Assembly: GCA_035532475.1 (NCBI GenBank)
Contig: DATKQY010000057.1
Coordinates: forward strand, 1-64,000
Direction of reading: 5' to 3'
DNA length: 64,000 nt
Origin: DATKQY01 sp035532475
GTDB taxonomy: Bacteria > Actinomycetota > Acidimicrobiia > Acidimicrobiales > Bog-793
The notes under the pieces were generated by a model. It was not told the DNA's origin. It made no database searches and saw nothing but the letters and a program-made list of their open reading frames with translations. How positions within the stretch are numbered: position 1 is the stretch's first letter; each line of letters begins with the position of its first letter. The position numbers and the translations under genes were made by a program. Positions 16,703-25,724 of this stretch are shown in pieces.

Positions 16703-17616
16703 CAGAAGTAGCCCTCGCGCTTGCGGTCCTCCATCGCCGCCTCCGAGAAACGGTCGTCGGCCCGCGTCGCCCCCCGTTCGGAGATCCGGGCGACCGCGGT
16801 CTCGGCGATGACGTCCGCCGTCGTGGCGGCGACCGACTCGACGGCCGCCGTGCAGGTCATGTCCCCGACGGTGCGGTAGCGGACCGTGGCGACGAACGGC
16901 TCCTCCTCGGCGATGCCGTCGCGTGGCGTCGAGTACGGACCGATCGCGAGCAGCATGCCGTCGCGTCGGAAGACCTCCCGGCTGTGCGCGAAGTAGATCG
17001 ACGGCAGCTCGAGCTCCTCACGCTCGATGTACTGCCAGATGTCGAGCTCGGTCCAGTTCGACAGCGGGAAGACCCGGAAGTGCTCGCCGGCGCGGTGCCG
17101 GCCGTTGTAGAGGTTCCACAGCTCCGGTCGCTGATTGCGCGGGTCCCACTGGCTGAACTCGTCGCGGTAGGAGAACACGCGCTCCTTGGCGCGAGCCTTC
17201 TCCTCGTCACGCCGGCCGCCGCCGAAGACGGCGTCGTAACGGTGCTGCTCGATCGTCTTCAGCAGGCTGTGCGTCTGCAGCCGGTTGCGCGAGGCGCCGG
17301 GGGTGGGGTCCTCTACGACCTCGCCGGCGTCGATCGCCTGCTGCACCGAGCCGACCACGAGGCGCACGCCGAGGCCCTCGGCGCGCCGGTCGCGGAAGTC
17401 GAGCACCTCGGGGAAGTTGTGGCCGGTGTCGACGTGGACGACCGGGAAGGGGATCGACTGCGGCCAGCACGCCTTCGACGCGAGGTGCAGGAGGACCGCG
17501 GAGTCCTTCCCCCCGGAGAAGAGGAGCGCGGGCCGCTCGAACTCGGCGACCACCTCACGAATGATGTGGATCGCCTCGGACTCGAGCGCGTCGAGGTGCG
17601 TGAGCTGGTAGGTCAT
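16702..17616 (-). CDS. cysD: Sulfate adenylyltransferase subunit 2
   Basis: 304 residues, the catalytic subunit that adenylylates sulfate. The PP-loop SGGKDSAVLLHLA is at about 33-45, with HVDTGHNFPEVLDFRD, GGGRRDEEKARAKER and the C-terminal family end RKREGYF. Together with CysN it forms the APS-producing complex. CGGAG lies four bases before ATG 17616. The region upstream contains TAAACT and an inverted repeat that overlaps the start codon, so sulfur-responsive control is possible. Confidence 0.97.
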   Translation of the reverse strand: MTYQLTHLDALESEAIHIIREVVAEFERPALLFSGGKDSAVLLHLASKACWPQSIPFPVVHVDTGHNFPEVLDFRDRRAEGLGVRLVVGSVQQAIDAGEVVEDPTPGASRNRLQTHSLLKTIEQHRYDAVFGGGRRDEEKARAKERVFSYRDEFSQWDPRNQRPELWNLYNGRHRAGEHFRVFPLSNWTELDIWQYIEREELELPSIYFAHSREVFRRDGMLLAIGPYSTPRDGIAEEEPFVATVRYRTVGDMTCTAAVESVAATTADVIAETAVARISERGATRADDRFSEAAMEDRKREGYF

Positions 17617-17639
17617 GAAACTCCGAGCAGTTTAGTCAT
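17615..17639 (-). promoter_or_regulatory. Inverted repeat over the cysD start and promoter
   Basis: ATGA-AACT and AGTTTAGTCAT form an imperfect inverted repeat; the inner AAACT/AGTTT arms are separated by six bases. On the minus strand TAAACT within it resembles a -10 box 12 bases from the ATG. A repressor bound here would block both promoter and ribosome site. The regulator is unknown. Confidence 0.4.
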
Positions 17640-17713
17640 ATTTTCCGACCGGACCAGGTGGCCGCCCGGGTGCCACCCGGCGCGCCGTCTGGCAACCCCG
17701 CCACGGCCGGCCG

Positions 17714-18172
17714 CTACCCGCCGCCAGGCGCCGAGACACCGGCCTGCAGGCGCGCGGCGTCGTTCGCGAGGCGGTCGACGAGCTCGTTCATCGGGTCCCC
17801 GGCGTGCCCCTTCACCCAGCGGAAGCGCACCTCGCCCTGGCGGCGATCGACGACCAGCTCGATGAGCGGGCGCCACAGGTCCTGGTTGGCGACCGGCTCC
17901 CCCTTCGCGTTGCGCCAGCCGCGGCGGCGCCATCCCTCCCACCACCGGTCCCGGAAGCAGTTCACGACATACGTCGAGTCCGAGACGATCTCGACGGGCC
18001 CGGTGACGACGGCCAGCGCCTCGATGACGGCGGTGAGCTCCATCCGCTGGTTCGTCGTCGCAGGCCAGGCGCCGCTCGCGTACTCCTCGGCCGACAGCGC
18101 CCACGCCCATCCGCCGGGGCCCGGGTTGCCGATGCACGCCCCGTCGGTGAAGACCACGCTCTCGCCCGCCAC
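17714..18172 (-). CDS. rnhA: Ribonuclease HI
   Basis: 152 residues. Catalytic acidic residues are Asp10 (VVFTDGACIGNPGPGG), Glu45 (QRMELTAVIEAL), Asp65 (VSDSTYV) and the Asp in NELVDRLAN. The family motif WVKGHAGDPMNE is present. It degrades the RNA strand of RNA:DNA hybrids in the cytoplasm. GTG at 18172 is seven bases after CAGACT, a weak -10-like box, so the mRNA may be leaderless. It is divergent from aceE across a 176-bp gap. Confidence 0.96.
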   Translation of the reverse strand: MAGESVVFTDGACIGNPGPGGWAWALSAEEYASGAWPATTNQRMELTAVIEALAVVTGPVEIVSDSTYVVNCFRDRWWEGWRRRGWRNAKGEPVANQDLWRPLIELVVDRRQGEVRFRWVKGHAGDPMNELVDRLANDAARLQAGVSAPGGG

Positions 18173-18283
18173 GGCGGACAGTCTGCACGAGCCGGCGGCC
18201 GCCCAGCGCAGGGCGGTCGAGGATCCGGCCGGGGAGGACTGCTCCTTTCCCGGTCATGCCACCGTAACCAGGAACTCGGCGAC

Positions 18284-18301
18284 GGTTCACACGAGGTTCA
18301 C
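18284..18301 (+). promoter_or_regulatory. Direct repeat GGTTCAC-N4-GGTTCAC upstream of aceE
   Basis: Two identical 7-base units start 11 bases apart, one DNA turn. This resembles the tandem GTTCACC units bound by PhoP-type response regulators in Streptomyces. It sits just upstream of the expected aceE -35 region, a position suited to an activator. It is also within the divergent rnhA promoter region. Confidence 0.4.
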
Positions 18302-18348
18302 GGGCGCCAGGTGCACGATCCGCCGGAGCTGGCGCGAGACTGGGGGAC

Positions 18349-21093
18349 GTGATCTTCGACGGATTCGCGCACCAGGTTCCGGACATCGACCCGCAGGAGA
18401 CCGAGGAGTGGCTCGGCTCGTTCGACGCGGTCGTCGACGAGCGGGGCAAGGCCCGCGCCCGGTTCCTCCTCATGAAGCTCCTCGAGCGTGCCCGCGAGGC
18501 CCAGGTCGGCTTCCCGGCGACGGTCTCGACGCCGTACGTGAACACGATCCCGGCCGACCAGGAGCCGTGGTTCCCCGGCGACGAGTACACCGAGCGCCGG
18601 ATCCGCGCGTACATCCGCTGGAACGCCGCGGTCATGGTCACCCGTGCGAACGCCCGGTACTCCGGCATCGGCGGCCATCTGTCGACCTATGCGAGCTCGG
18701 CCTCCCTCTACGAGGTCGGCTTCAACCACTTCTTCCACGGCAAGGACACCGGTGCCGCGGGCGACCAGGTCTTCTTCCAGGGCCACGCCTCGCCGGGCAT
18801 CTACGCCCGGGCGTTCGTGGAGGGGCGCCTCGACGAGGAGCAGCTCGACAACTTCCGCTTCGAGGTCGCCGGCAACGGGCTGTCCAGCTACCCGCATCCC
18901 CGCCTGATGCCCGAGTTCTGGGAGTTCCCGACCGTCTCGATGGGACTCGGCCCTCTCGCCGCGGTCTACCAGGCCCGGTTCAACCGGTACCTGCTCAACC
19001 GGCGCCTGCTCGACACGAGCGGCTCGCGGGTCTGGGCGTTCGTCGGGGACGGCGAGTTCGACGAGCCCGAGACCAGCGCCGGGCTCAGCCTCGCGGCGCG
19101 CGAGGAGCTCGACAACCTCATCTTCGTCGTCAACTGCAACCTGCAGCGCCTCGACGGGCCGGTTCGCGGCAACGGCAAGATCATCCAGGAGCTGGAGGCC
19201 GTCTTCCGGGGCAACGGCTGGAACGTCATCAAGGTGATCTGGGGCTCGCGCTGGGACGAGCTGCTCGCCCGCGACGTGGACGGCGTCCTCGTCAACAAGA
19301 TGAACACGACGCGCGACGGCGACTTCCAGAAGTTCGCGACCGAGTCGGGCGCGTACATCCGCGAGCACTTCTTCGGCCCCGACCCCCGCCTCCGCGCCCT
19401 CGTCGAGCACCTCTCGGACGAGGAGCTCCAGTCGCTGCCGCGCGGCGGCCACGATTACCGCAAGCTCTACGCCGCCTACAAGGCGGCGACGGAGCACACC
19501 GGCTCGCCGACGGCGATCCTCGCGAAGACCGTGAAGGGCTGGACGCTCGGTCCCGAGATCGAGGCGCGCAACGCCACACACCAGATCAAGAAGATGAACC
19601 ACGACCAGCTGCGGGCGCTGCGCGCCCGCCTCTACCTCGAAGAGGAGATCCCCGACGCGGCGCTCGACGCCGACGAGCCGCCCTACTACCGGCCGGACAA
19701 GGGCTCGCCCGCCTACGAGTACCTCACGGCACGAAAGCGGGTCCTCGGTGGCTCGCTGCCGAACCGCATCGTGCGGGACGCCGGCCGCGCCGGCCTGCCC
19801 GCCCCGGCGGCGAAGGCGTTCGCCGAGTTCCGCGAGGGCTCGCGCGGCCAGTCGGTGTCGACGACGATGGCCTTCGCGCGACTGCTGCGCAACCTGCTCC
19901 GCGACCCCGGGGTCGGCCCCTACGTGGTCCCGATCATCCCCGACGAGGGCCGCACGTTCGGCCTCGACGCCCTGTTCTCCGAGGTCAAGATCTACGCCTC
20001 CGGCGGCCAGCGCTACACCTCGGTCGACGCGGGCCTGCTCCTCGCCTACAGCGAGGCGAAGGACGGGCAGATCCTCCAGGAGGGCATCACCGAGGCCGGC
20101 GCCATGGCGAGCTTCACCGCCGCCGCTACCTCGTTCTCGACGTGGTCCCGACCGATGCTCCCGTTCTTCCTCTACTACTCGATGTTCGGCTTCCAGCGGA
20201 TCGGCGACCTCATCTGGCAGTGCGCCGACGCCCGGGGACGGGGCTTCCTCCTCGGGGCGACCGCCGGGCGCACCACGATGAGCGGCGAGGGCCTCCAGCA
20301 CGAGGATGGCCAGTCGTTGCTGCTCGCATCGACCTACCCGAGCGTCGAGGCCTACGACCCGGCCTTCGCCTACGAGATGGCGGCCATCGTCGAGCACGGC
20401 ATCGAGGACATGTACGGTCCGAACGCCCGGGACGTCATGTACTACGTCACCCTCTACAACGAGAACTACCCCATGCCGGCGCTGCCCGAGGGCGAGGACG
20501 CCGAGCGCATCCGTGAAGGGGCGGTGCGGGGCCTGTACCGCTTCGCCGCACCGGCGGAGGTCGCCGCACGCGCCGAGCTCCTCGGAGCCGGCGCCCCCCG
20601 CCGAGCGACGATCCTGTTCTCCGGCTCCGCGTGGAGCGCCGCGGCCGAAGCTCGCGAGATCCTCGCCAGGGACTGGAACGTCGCCGCCGAGACCTGGTCG
20701 GTGACGAGCTACAAGTCGCTCCGCGAGGACGCGCTCGAGGTCGAGCGCTGGAACCGTCTCCACCCAGGCACGACGCCGCGCGAGCCCTACGTCTCGCGGG
20801 CGCTCGGCGAGGCCGCCGGCCCGATCGTCGCGGTCACCGACTTCATGAAGGCGGTGCCGGACCAGATCGCCCGGTACGTGCCGGCACCCTTCACGCCACT
20901 CGGCACGGACGGCTTCGGCCGCTCCGACACCCGGGAGGCCCTCCGGCGACATTTCGAGGTCGACGCCGCTCACATCGTCGTCGCCGTGCTCTCCGCCCTG
21001 GTCTCGACGGGCCAGGCGAAGGAGGACGAGGTGTCGCGCGCGATCGCGACCTTCGGCATCGACACCGAGGCGCCCGACCCGCGCACCACCTGA
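18349..21093 (+). CDS. aceE: Pyruvate dehydrogenase E1, homodimeric type
   Basis: 914 residues, the usual size of AceE. It decarboxylates pyruvate with thiamine diphosphate and acetylates E2 lipoyl groups. The ThDP motif is GDGEFDEPE near residue 232, ending at NCNLQRLDGPV. The N-terminal signature TPYVNTI, the central IPDEGRTFG and the C-terminal TDFMKAVPDQIARYV are AceE-specific. The GTG start follows GAGACT by seven bases, a weak leaderless-type box. It is separated by 5.6 kb from the E2/E3/lipoylation operon on the opposite strand, with which it probably forms a complex. Confidence 0.97.
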   Translation: MIFDGFAHQVPDIDPQETEEWLGSFDAVVDERGKARARFLLMKLLERAREAQVGFPATVSTPYVNTIPADQEPWFPGDEYTERRIRAYIRWNAAVMVTRANARYSGIGGHLSTYASSASLYEVGFNHFFHGKDTGAAGDQVFFQGHASPGIYARAFVEGRLDEEQLDNFRFEVAGNGLSSYPHPRLMPEFWEFPTVSMGLGPLAAVYQARFNRYLLNRRLLDTSGSRVWAFVGDGEFDEPETSAGLSLAAREELDNLIFVVNCNLQRLDGPVRGNGKIIQELEAVFRGNGWNVIKVIWGSRWDELLARDVDGVLVNKMNTTRDGDFQKFATESGAYIREHFFGPDPRLRALVEHLSDEELQSLPRGGHDYRKLYAAYKAATEHTGSPTAILAKTVKGWTLGPEIEARNATHQIKKMNHDQLRALRARLYLEEEIPDAALDADEPPYYRPDKGSPAYEYLTARKRVLGGSLPNRIVRDAGRAGLPAPAAKAFAEFREGSRGQSVSTTMAFARLLRNLLRDPGVGPYVVPIIPDEGRTFGLDALFSEVKIYASGGQRYTSVDAGLLLAYSEAKDGQILQEGITEAGAMASFTAAATSFSTWSRPMLPFFLYYSMFGFQRIGDLIWQCADARGRGFLLGATAGRTTMSGEGLQHEDGQSLLLASTYPSVEAYDPAFAYEMAAIVEHGIEDMYGPNARDVMYYVTLYNENYPMPALPEGEDAERIREGAVRGLYRFAAPAEVAARAELLGAGAPRRATILFSGSAWSAAAEAREILARDWNVAAETWSVTSYKSLREDALEVERWNRLHPGTTPREPYVSRALGEAAGPIVAVTDFMKAVPDQIARYVPAPFTPLGTDGFGRSDTREALRRHFEVDAAHIVVAVLSALVSTGQAKEDEVSRAIATFGIDTEAPDPRTT

Positions 21094-21163
21094 TCCCCGA
21101 CGGGATTCCCCGGGCGTCCGGAGGAGCCGCCGACGGCCGGGTGCCGGGCCGGCACCCGCTCGG

Positions 21164-21169
21164 TACGCT
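21164..21169 (+). promoter_or_regulatory. -10 box of the glycosylase-thiE operon
   Basis: TACGCT ends seven bases before ATG 21177, the leaderless arrangement. Confidence 0.5.
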
Positions 21170-21176
21170 CGGGGCC

Positions 21177-21821
21177 ATGACGCTCTACCTGACCGGGGAT
21201 GCCGACGCGGACCGCCTGCTGGAGGACGATCCGTTCGCCCTCCTGGTCGGCATGGTCCTCGACCAGCAGGTCCCGATGGAACGGGCCTTCTCCGCCCCGA
21301 AGGAGCTGCGCGACCGCCTCGGCGGCAAGCTCGACGTCGGCCAGATCGCCGCGATGGCGCCCGACGAGCTGGCCGCGGCGTTCTCGGCGAAGCCGGCGTT
21401 GCACCGCTTCCCGGCCGCCATGGCCGAGCGCGTCCAGGCTGTGGCGAGGATCCTGGTCGAGCGGTACGGCGGCGACGCCGCGGCCGTCTGGGCCAGCGCG
21501 GCCGACGGAGCCGAGCTGCTCGCCAACCTGCGCTCGCTCCCCGGATTCGGCGAGCAGAAGGCGAAGATCTTCCTCGCGCTGCTCGCCAAGCGGCTCGGCG
21601 TCCGCCCGCGGGGCTGGCAGCGCGCCGCTGGCCCCTACGGCGAGAAGGGCTCGTTCGTCTCCGTGGCGGACATCGACAGCGTCGAGGCGCTCAACCGGGT
21701 GCGCGAGCACAAGCGGCAGATGAAGGCCGCGGCGAAGGCGGCCGCGGGCGTGGACGCGCCGCCCCCCGAGCGCCGGGCAGGAGCGGCCGCGCCCGCAGCG
21801 GGTCGCTCGAAGCGGCGTTGA
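21177..21821 (+). CDS. HhH-GPD family DNA glycosylase
   Basis: 214 residues. FALLVGMVLDQQVPMERAF and the helix-hairpin-helix LRSLPGFGEQKAKIF mark the HhH-GPD base-excision fold. After the hairpin I see no [4Fe-4S] Cys cluster, so this is not an Nth/MutY-type enzyme. The usual catalytic Asp downstream of the hairpin is not obvious, so the reaction is uncertain; many actinobacteria annotate this group only as HhH-GPD-type base excision DNA repair protein. The Ala/Arg-rich C-terminal tail (about 180-214) may contact DNA. Its stop overlaps the TTG start of thiE. Confidence 0.85.
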   Translation: MTLYLTGDADADRLLEDDPFALLVGMVLDQQVPMERAFSAPKELRDRLGGKLDVGQIAAMAPDELAAAFSAKPALHRFPAAMAERVQAVARILVERYGGDAAAVWASAADGAELLANLRSLPGFGEQKAKIFLALLAKRLGVRPRGWQRAAGPYGEKGSFVSVADIDSVEALNRVREHKRQMKAAAKAAAGVDAPPPERRAGAAAPAAGRSKRR

Positions 21822-22492
21822 GCACCGGCCGGGGACCGTGCCTCGCGGGGCGCCGCCTCTACCTGTGCACCCCGGACCGCCCGGACCTGGAGCGCTTCGT
21901 CGCCTCCTGCGTCCGCGGGGGCGTCGACGTCGTCCAGCTGCGGGAGAAGCTGCTCGACGCGAGGCCGCTCCTCGGACGGGCGCGGCTCGCCGGACGCGTC
22001 TGCGCCGGCCTCGGCGTGCCGTTCATCCTGAACGACCGCCCCGACCTGGCGCTCGAGGCCGACGCCGACGGCGTCCACGTGGGACAGGACGACGCGCCGG
22101 CGGCCCTGGCCCGCCGCATCCTCGGTCCGGAGCGCATCGTCGGGCTCTCGACGCACCGCCTTGCCGAGCTGGAGGCCGCCGCGGGCGAGCCGGTGGACTA
22201 CGTGTCGGCCGGCCCGGTCGTGCCGACGCCCACGAAGCCCGGTCGCGCCGGGACCGGGATCGACTACGTCACGCAGGCCGCGTCCCGCTGCGCCGCGTGG
22301 CCCGGTCGGAGCGCGCCGATGCCGTTCTTCGTCACCGGCGGCGTCACGCCCGACAGCGTCGGCGCGCTCGCCGCCGCGGGGGCCACCCGCTTCGTCGTCG
22401 TGCGCTACCTCACCGAGGCGGACGACGCCGAGGCCGCGGCACGTCGGCTCACCGAGGCGGTCGAGCGCGCCCTCGAGACCGCTGGACCGTAG
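21818..22492 (+). CDS. thiE: Thiamine-phosphate synthase
   Basis: 224-residue TIM barrel that joins HMP-PP and thiazole phosphate. Diagnostic segments are VQLREK, FILNDRPDLA, GVHVGQDD, GLSTH, GPVVPTPTKP and FFVTGGV. The start is TTG at 21818 within TTGA, overlapping the glycosylase stop by four bases, so the two are coupled. No TPP riboswitch is visible upstream because the gene lies inside an operon. A strong GC hairpin follows 48 bp downstream. Confidence 0.95.
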   Translation: MSTGRGPCLAGRRLYLCTPDRPDLERFVASCVRGGVDVVQLREKLLDARPLLGRARLAGRVCAGLGVPFILNDRPDLALEADADGVHVGQDDAPAALARRILGPERIVGLSTHRLAELEAAAGEPVDYVSAGPVVPTPTKPGRAGTGIDYVTQAASRCAAWPGRSAPMPFFVTGGVTPDSVGALAAAGATRFVVVRYLTEADDAEAAARRLTEAVERALETAGP

Positions 22493-22539
22493 CGGCGCCT
22501 GCTCGGGCGACACTCGGGCGGCGACGCAACCCCGGACGC

Positions 22540-22569
22540 GACCGGGGGGCGCCTGAGCGCCCCCCGGTC
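22540..22569. terminator. Perfect 13-bp GC hairpin
   Basis: GACCGGGGGGCGC and its exact complement flank the 4-base loop CTGA. It would end thiE on the plus strand and the candidate small RNA on the minus strand. No T tract follows on either side. A second 7-bp hairpin, CGGTCCC/GGGACCG, lies next to it at 22571-22591. Confidence 0.65.
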
Positions 22570-22687
22570 CCGGTCCCGACGAACGGGACCGAACGTTTCA
22601 CTGGAAAAAGGCTCGGCGTGCCGGAATGCTCTCGGGGGGGACCAACTCCCGACCGGCACAACCAAGGGTGTCTGGTTCGGATTCACC

Positions 22688-22762
22688 AGGTGGTCCAGCG
22701 TGCCGCCTAGCGGCCAGCCACCTCCAGGGTCCCAAATGGTTGACTACTCAGTTGGACCACCT
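22688..22762. repeat. 10-bp inverted repeat AGGTGGTCCA/TGGACCACCT
   Basis: Perfect 10-bp arms at 22688-22697 and 22753-22762. In the minus-strand RNA the 5' arm is the Shine-Dalgarno-like segment and the 3' arm resembles the anti-Shine-Dalgarno end of 16S rRNA. Confidence 0.8.
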
Positions 22763-22780
22763 CCTTTCTCTGGTGCGGCC

Positions 22781-22786
22781 ACGATA
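22781..22786 (-). promoter_or_regulatory. -10 box of the candidate small RNA
   Basis: TATCGT on the minus strand lies 12 bases before the first base of the long Shine-Dalgarno-like sequence. No good -35 was found. Confidence 0.45.
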
Positions 22787-22887
22787 CCCGCGGGAACGGC
22801 GCAACCGGTGGCATCGCAGCGGTGCCGGCGCGAATTCATCGGCCCGTTACACACCGGCCCCGGGTCGCGGGTCCCGCCCGCACGCCC

Positions 22888-22893
22888 TAACCT
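22888..22893 (+). promoter_or_regulatory. -10 box of the MBL hydrolase gene
   Basis: TAACCT ends six bases before ATG 22900, the leaderless arrangement. Confidence 0.55.
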
Positions 22894-22899
22894 GCAGCT

Positions 22900-23508
22900 A
22901 TGGCGCTCGACTATGAGGACTCCCAGCTCCAGATCCACCGCTTCGTCGTCGGCCCGATCGCGAACAACGTCTTCGTCCTGCGCTGCAAGGAGACGGGCGA
23001 GGCCCTGCTGGTCGACGCGGCCAACGAGCACGACCGGCTGCTGGCGTGCTGCAGGGAGCTCGGCGTGCGCCAGGTGGTCGAGACGCACGGCCACTGGGAC
23101 CACATCCAAGCGGTGCCGGCGCTTCGCGACGCGGGCTACGAGGTCGCCGTGCGGGCGGAGGACGCGGCGATGCTGGCCTCCTACGACCTGCTCCTCGAGG
23201 ATGACAGCGAGCTCAACGTGGGGCGCGTGCGACTCCGCACGATCCATACCCCGGGCCACACCCCCGGCTCGATCTGCTTCCTGGTGGAGGGTTCGCCGGT
23301 GCTCTTCTCCGGGGACACGCTGTTCCCGGGCGGCCCGGGCAACACCGCGACGCCGCTCGGCGACTTCCCGACGATCATCGGCTCGATCGAGGAACGCCTC
23401 TTCGCTCCGCTCGCCCCCGACACGATCGTGATGCCCGGCCACGGCGACGCCACGACGATCGGCGCGGAGCGCCCCCACCTGGACGAATGGGTGGAGCGCG
23501 GCTGGTGA
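22900..23508 (+). CDS. MBL-fold hydrolase (glyoxalase II-like)
   Basis: 202 residues. The metal-binding motif is THGHWDHI, with Trp in place of the more usual variable residue; the other ligands are in HTPGHTPGS, FSGDTLF and MPGHGDATTIG. The short length and absence of the C-terminal glyoxalase II domain place it with small glyoxalase II-like thioesterases. The likely substrate is a thiol ester of mycothiol or another low-molecular thiol, but this is inference. Monocistronic with a leaderless-type promoter; no RBS is visible before the ATG. Confidence 0.88.
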   Translation: MALDYEDSQLQIHRFVVGPIANNVFVLRCKETGEALLVDAANEHDRLLACCRELGVRQVVETHGHWDHIQAVPALRDAGYEVAVRAEDAAMLASYDLLLEDDSELNVGRVRLRTIHTPGHTPGSICFLVEGSPVLFSGDTLFPGGPGNTATPLGDFPTIIGSIEERLFAPLAPDTIVMPGHGDATTIGAERPHLDEWVERGW

Positions 23509-23530
23509 GCGCGCCCGCCGTGGGTATTTC

Positions 23531-23546
23531 CACTACCGCTGTAGTG
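23531..23546 (+). promoter_or_regulatory. Palindrome CACTACCGCTGTAGTG upstream of sufC
   Basis: A perfect 6-bp inverted repeat with a 4-base spacer covers the expected -35 region of the sufC promoter. Fe-S biogenesis operons are usually controlled by SufR- or IscR-type regulators that bind such sites. The match to a known consensus was not tested. Confidence 0.5.
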
Positions 23547-23564
23547 CTAATCCCGGACGCCGCC

Positions 23565-23570
23565 TAGCAT
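23565..23570 (+). promoter_or_regulatory. -10 box of the sufCSU operon
   Basis: TAGCAT ends seven bases before ATG 23578 and decides this start over the in-frame ATG at 23569, which would overlap the box itself. Confidence 0.55.
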
Positions 23571-23577
23571 GAGGGTC

Positions 23578-24365
<788 letters not shown>

Positions 24366-24378
<13 letters not shown>

Positions 24379-25697
24379 CCGGCGCGCGACGGACCGACCA
24401 GACCGGCGCGCCGCCGGCCGGAGCCGGTGCGGCCGGCGCCGGATCCGCCGTGCCGCCTTCCGCACCGCTCGACGTGCGGGCCCTGAAGGCCGAGTTCCCG
24501 CTGCTCGCACGCCGACGGGAGTCCGGGCGCCTCGTGTACCTCGACTCCGCGGCCTCGTCCCAGCGGCCCCAGGCCGTGCTCGACGCGATGGACGAGTACT
24601 ACTCGACGACCCACGCCAACGTGCACCGCGGCGTCTACGCGATCGCCGAGGAGGCGACGCGACGCTACGAGGAGTCGAGGGTGCTGGCCGGGCGCCTGAT
24701 CGGCGCGCCGCACCCGGCGAGGGAGATCGTGTTCACGAAGAACGTGACCGAGGCCATCAACCTCGTCGCGTACTCCTGGGGCCGCAGGGAGCTGCACGAG
24801 GGCGACGCGATCGTGCTCTCAGAGATCGAGCACCACGCCAACCTCGTGCCGTGGCTGATGCTGGCCGAGGAGCGGGGGGTCGAGCTGCGCTTCCTGCCCG
24901 TCGGCGACGACTTCCAGCTCGACCTCACCGATCTCGACCAGCTCGTCGACGGCGCCAAGCTCGTGGCGCTGACGTGCGCCTCGAACGTGCTCGGCACGGT
25001 GCCCGACTTCGCTCCGATCGTGGCGGCGGCGCATGCCGCGGGCGCGCTCGTGCTCGCCGACGCCGCCCAGCTCGTGCCGCACCGCGCGGTCGACGTCGCG
25101 GAGCTCGGGGTGGACTTCCTCGGCTTCACCGGCCACAAGATGGTCGGCCCGACCGGCATCGGCGTGCTGTGGGCCCGAGAGGACCTCCTCGAGGCGATGC
25201 CGCCCTTCCTCGGCGGCGGCGAGATGATCCGCGACGTGAGGCTCGACGGCTTCTCGACGAACGAGATCCCCTGGAAGTTCGAGGCGGGCACCCCGCCGAT
25301 CGCCGAGGCCGTCGGGCTCGGGGCGGCGATCCGCTACCTCCACGGGGTCGGGCTCGAGCGGATCCACCGCCACGTCGCGGCGCTCACCGAGTACGCCATC
25401 GTCCAGCTCACCGAGCGCTACGGGGAGGAGATCACGATCTTCGGCCCGCCCCCGGACCCCGAGCGCCGGGCCGGCGTGATCTCGTTCGCCTTCGGCGACA
25501 TCCACCCCCACGACGTCTCCCAGGTCCTCGACCAGCAGGGCATCTGCGTGCGCGCCGGTCACCACTGCGCCAAGCCGCTCATGCGCCGCCTCGGGGTCAG
25601 CGCGACCACGCGGGCGTCGTTCTACCTGTACAACGACGAGGAGGACGTCGACGCGCTCGTCGACGCGCTCGCCGCCGTCCGACAGCTCTTCGCCTGA
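24366..25697 (+). CDS. sufS: Cysteine desulfurase SufS
   Basis: 443-residue PLP enzyme of the group II desulfurases. The PLP Lys is in FTGHKMVGPTGIG; the catalytic Cys is in RAGHHCAKPLMRR; EIEHHANLVPW and the C-terminal RASFYLYN are typical. It removes sulfur from cysteine and passes it to SufU. An Ala/Gly/Pro-rich N-terminal extension of about 35 residues precedes the fold. The start overlaps the end of sufC. The SufU gene follows after 27 bp. Confidence 0.96.
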
Positions 25698-25724
25698 CGG
25701 CGCCGACCGAAGGGACACAGCGCC

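Larger units (their letters stand above)
22540..22774 (-). ncRNA. Candidate structured RNA with extended Shine-Dalgarno sequence
   Basis: A self-contained minus-strand unit with a -10 box TATCGT, a start point expected near 22774, and a strong terminal hairpin at 22540-22569. Near the 5' end, GAAAGGAGGTGGTCC (22768-22754) would pair along its length with the usual 3' end of 16S rRNA, with one G-U pair. Ten bases of it (AGGTGGTCCA) are perfectly complementary to TGGACCACCT downstream, so the site can be hidden in a hairpin; a second GGAGGTGG at about 22725-22717 could compete. Further stems include GCCGC/GCGGC and GTGCCGG/CCGGCAC. No ORF here has the GC-rich third positions of neighbouring genes. 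It could be a regulatory RNA, or the leader of a short peptide (CTG or GTG start, 14-17 codons). Confidence 0.4.

Noticed and set aside
18298..20973. Long minus-strand frame opposite aceE
   Set aside because: Shadow of aceE; no motif and biased composition.
22598..22735. 45-codon frame inside the candidate small RNA (TTG start)
   Set aside because: Third-position GC is well below that of all neighbours, the start is about 25 bases from the SD, and the structure explains the region better. Not excluded entirely.
22560..22780. Region considered as tmRNA, RNase P RNA or T-box
   Set aside because: No tRNA-like ends, no P4 or T-box consensus bases were found in either strand.
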